Part shown: piece after piece, positions 32,517 to 33,183 of the stretch
How positions within the stretch are numbered: the first letter of the stretch is position 1
Layout of the letters: each line of letters starts with the position of its first letter
IMG/VR virus record: IMGVR_UViG_3300027631_001451
Span: 1 to 33,183 of that record
DNA: 33,183 bases
Reading direction: 5' to 3' (one strand)
DNA from: a virus
The notes under the pieces: generated by a model
Seen by the model: the letters and a program-made list of their open reading frames with translations, nothing else
Databases searched by the model: none
What the model was told of the DNA's origin: nothing
Position numbers and translations under genes: made by a program

Positions 32517-33183
32517 ATGCCAAGTTATCAGTTCCCCAATACGAGTAGTGGTATAAATGTTGACGATCACTTAAATGATTTTCTTGTTGAAAATGATTTA
32601 CTGGGTCTGCATTCACATGTCTGGCCAGCTAGACAGGGCTTTTATACAGTCGAAGACGATATGGATCATTTTCGCGGTAAATGGGGTTTTTACTTTAACG
32701 CATACGTAACAGGATCAGATACAAACGGTTCTGCAATAATGTTCCCATCAGGCGCTTTAAGGTTTACTGGACCAGCTTTTACTTCTTCCTACGCACAAGA
32801 ATACCAAGGCGGTATAACAGGATCTAAGAAAGTATTTCTTTATGACCCCTACCCCTCTGCAAGCTTTTCCGCTACAGGTTCAGCTGGATTTGTATTAGTT
32901 AGATGGGCTAGCGGTAATCAAGATAATAGACCACTTATTCAAGGGTATTCAAACTCAAATGCAACTTATTCTACTAATAACGATATAACAGTTCCGTACA
33001 GTAGTAGTATTAATACATTATATGCGGTCTTTGAAAGAGATTGTACATTAGATATAACTGGAGCAGAATGTGATATTAGATTTACTGCATTACAACTAAC
33101 ACCGGCACCTACTCCTGCACCAACAGCAGCTCCGACTGCCGCTCCGACTGCCGCTCCTGTAACACCTGCACCAACAGCAGCTC
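32517..33183 (+). CDS. Probable virion protein with Pro/Thr/Ala-rich repeats (3' end cut by window edge)
   Basis: The frame is open from ATG 32517 to the window end (222 codons, no stop). Residues 1-194 look like a folded beta-rich domain, with GKWGFYFNAYVTGSDTNGSA, GFVLVRWASGNQDNRP and two Cys at DCTLDITGAECDI. From residue 195 the protein becomes TPAPTPAPTAAPTAAPTAAP-like, with nine prolines in 28 residues. No homologue is recognised. The upstream TATTTATA element fits a late structural gene, perhaps a fibre or surface-exposed protein. It is the first gene after the hydroxylase/glycosyltransferase operon, and AP/TP dipeptides are the kind of sites hydroxylated and glycosylated in plant arabinogalactan proteins, so it is a candidate target. 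Confidence 0.75.
   Translation, partial: MPSYQFPNTSSGINVDDHLNDFLVENDLLGLHSHVWPARQGFYTVEDDMDHFRGKWGFYFNAYVTGSDTNGSAIMFPSGALRFTGPAFTSSYAQEYQGGITGSKKVFLYDPYPSASFSATGSAGFVLVRWASGNQDNRPLIQGYSNSNATYSTNNDITVPYSSSINTLYAVFERDCTLDITGAECDIRFTALQLTPAPTPAPTAAPTAAPTAAPVTPAPTAA
33099..33183 (+). repeat. Pro/Thr/Ala-coding tandem repeat
   Basis: An identical 19-base segment occurs at 33114-33132 and 33165-33183, giving a 51-base (17-codon) period. Inside it lies a 12-base unit encoding PTAA in near-perfect copies. The repeat continues past the window end. Confidence 0.85.

Overview
This window looks like part of a T4-like contractile-tailed phage genome. It is AT-rich, every recognised gene lies on the + strand, and genes are packed with gaps of a few bases or ATGA/TAATG overlaps. 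Starts are preceded by A-rich stretches, usually without a Shine-Dalgarno sequence, and a few leaders carry a TAnnTTCG-like element. Both traits fit a Bacteroidota host; this host call is inference.

Layout. (1) 1-13663, tail module: sheath (5' end cut by the window edge), tube, a two-frame gp26-like gene, tape measure, a small protein, a baseplate protein with a tube-initiator-like C-terminus, a gp53/LysM-like wedge protein, a giant hub protein ending in a YkuD-like H...SxGC domain, and an unrecognised baseplate-region protein. (2) 13713-19821, replication and recombination: a short divergent family A DNA polymerase, an unrecognised 15-kb gene, gp32-like SSB, UvsX-like recombinase, FEN/T4 RNase H-like nuclease and gp41/DnaB-like helicase. 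(3) 19919-22633, class I ribonucleotide reductase (NrdB, NrdA). (4) 22648-32479, a compact glycan-modification operon: a protein with two 2OG-Fe(II) oxygenase domains (the first prolyl-4-hydroxylase-like), a 917-residue three-domain glycosyltransferase, carbamoyltransferase 1, a GT-A glycosyltransferase, a GlcNAc-transferase-family (GT60-like) enzyme, carbamoyltransferase 2 and a GDP-mannose 3,5-epimerase. (5) 32517 to the end, a late-type gene whose product runs into Pro/Thr/Ala repeats and off the window.

The main discovery candidate is region 4 plus region 5. The prolyl hydroxylase, a GT60 domain of the type that puts GlcNAc on hydroxyproline of Skp1, a hydroxyproline-arabinosyltransferase-like domain, a protein O-fucosyltransferase-like domain, GDP-L-galactose synthesis and two O-carbamoyltransferases together read as a phage-encoded pathway. 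It would hydroxylate proline and build a carbamoylated, L-sugar-containing glycan on protein. The TPAPT/TAAP repeat protein next to it is the obvious candidate acceptor. The domain calls rest on motifs seen in the translations; the pathway and its substrate are inference.

Two regulatory themes appear. TATTTATA(T) sits 15-27 bases upstream of six starts, mostly structural genes, and is the exact reverse complement of the T4 late promoter core TATAAATA. A second element, TTCGTAnnTTAA, precedes the polymerase, SSB and gp53-like genes. Rho-independent-type hairpins follow the tube gene and the helicase gene. No tRNA, CRISPR array, insertion sequence or integrase was seen.
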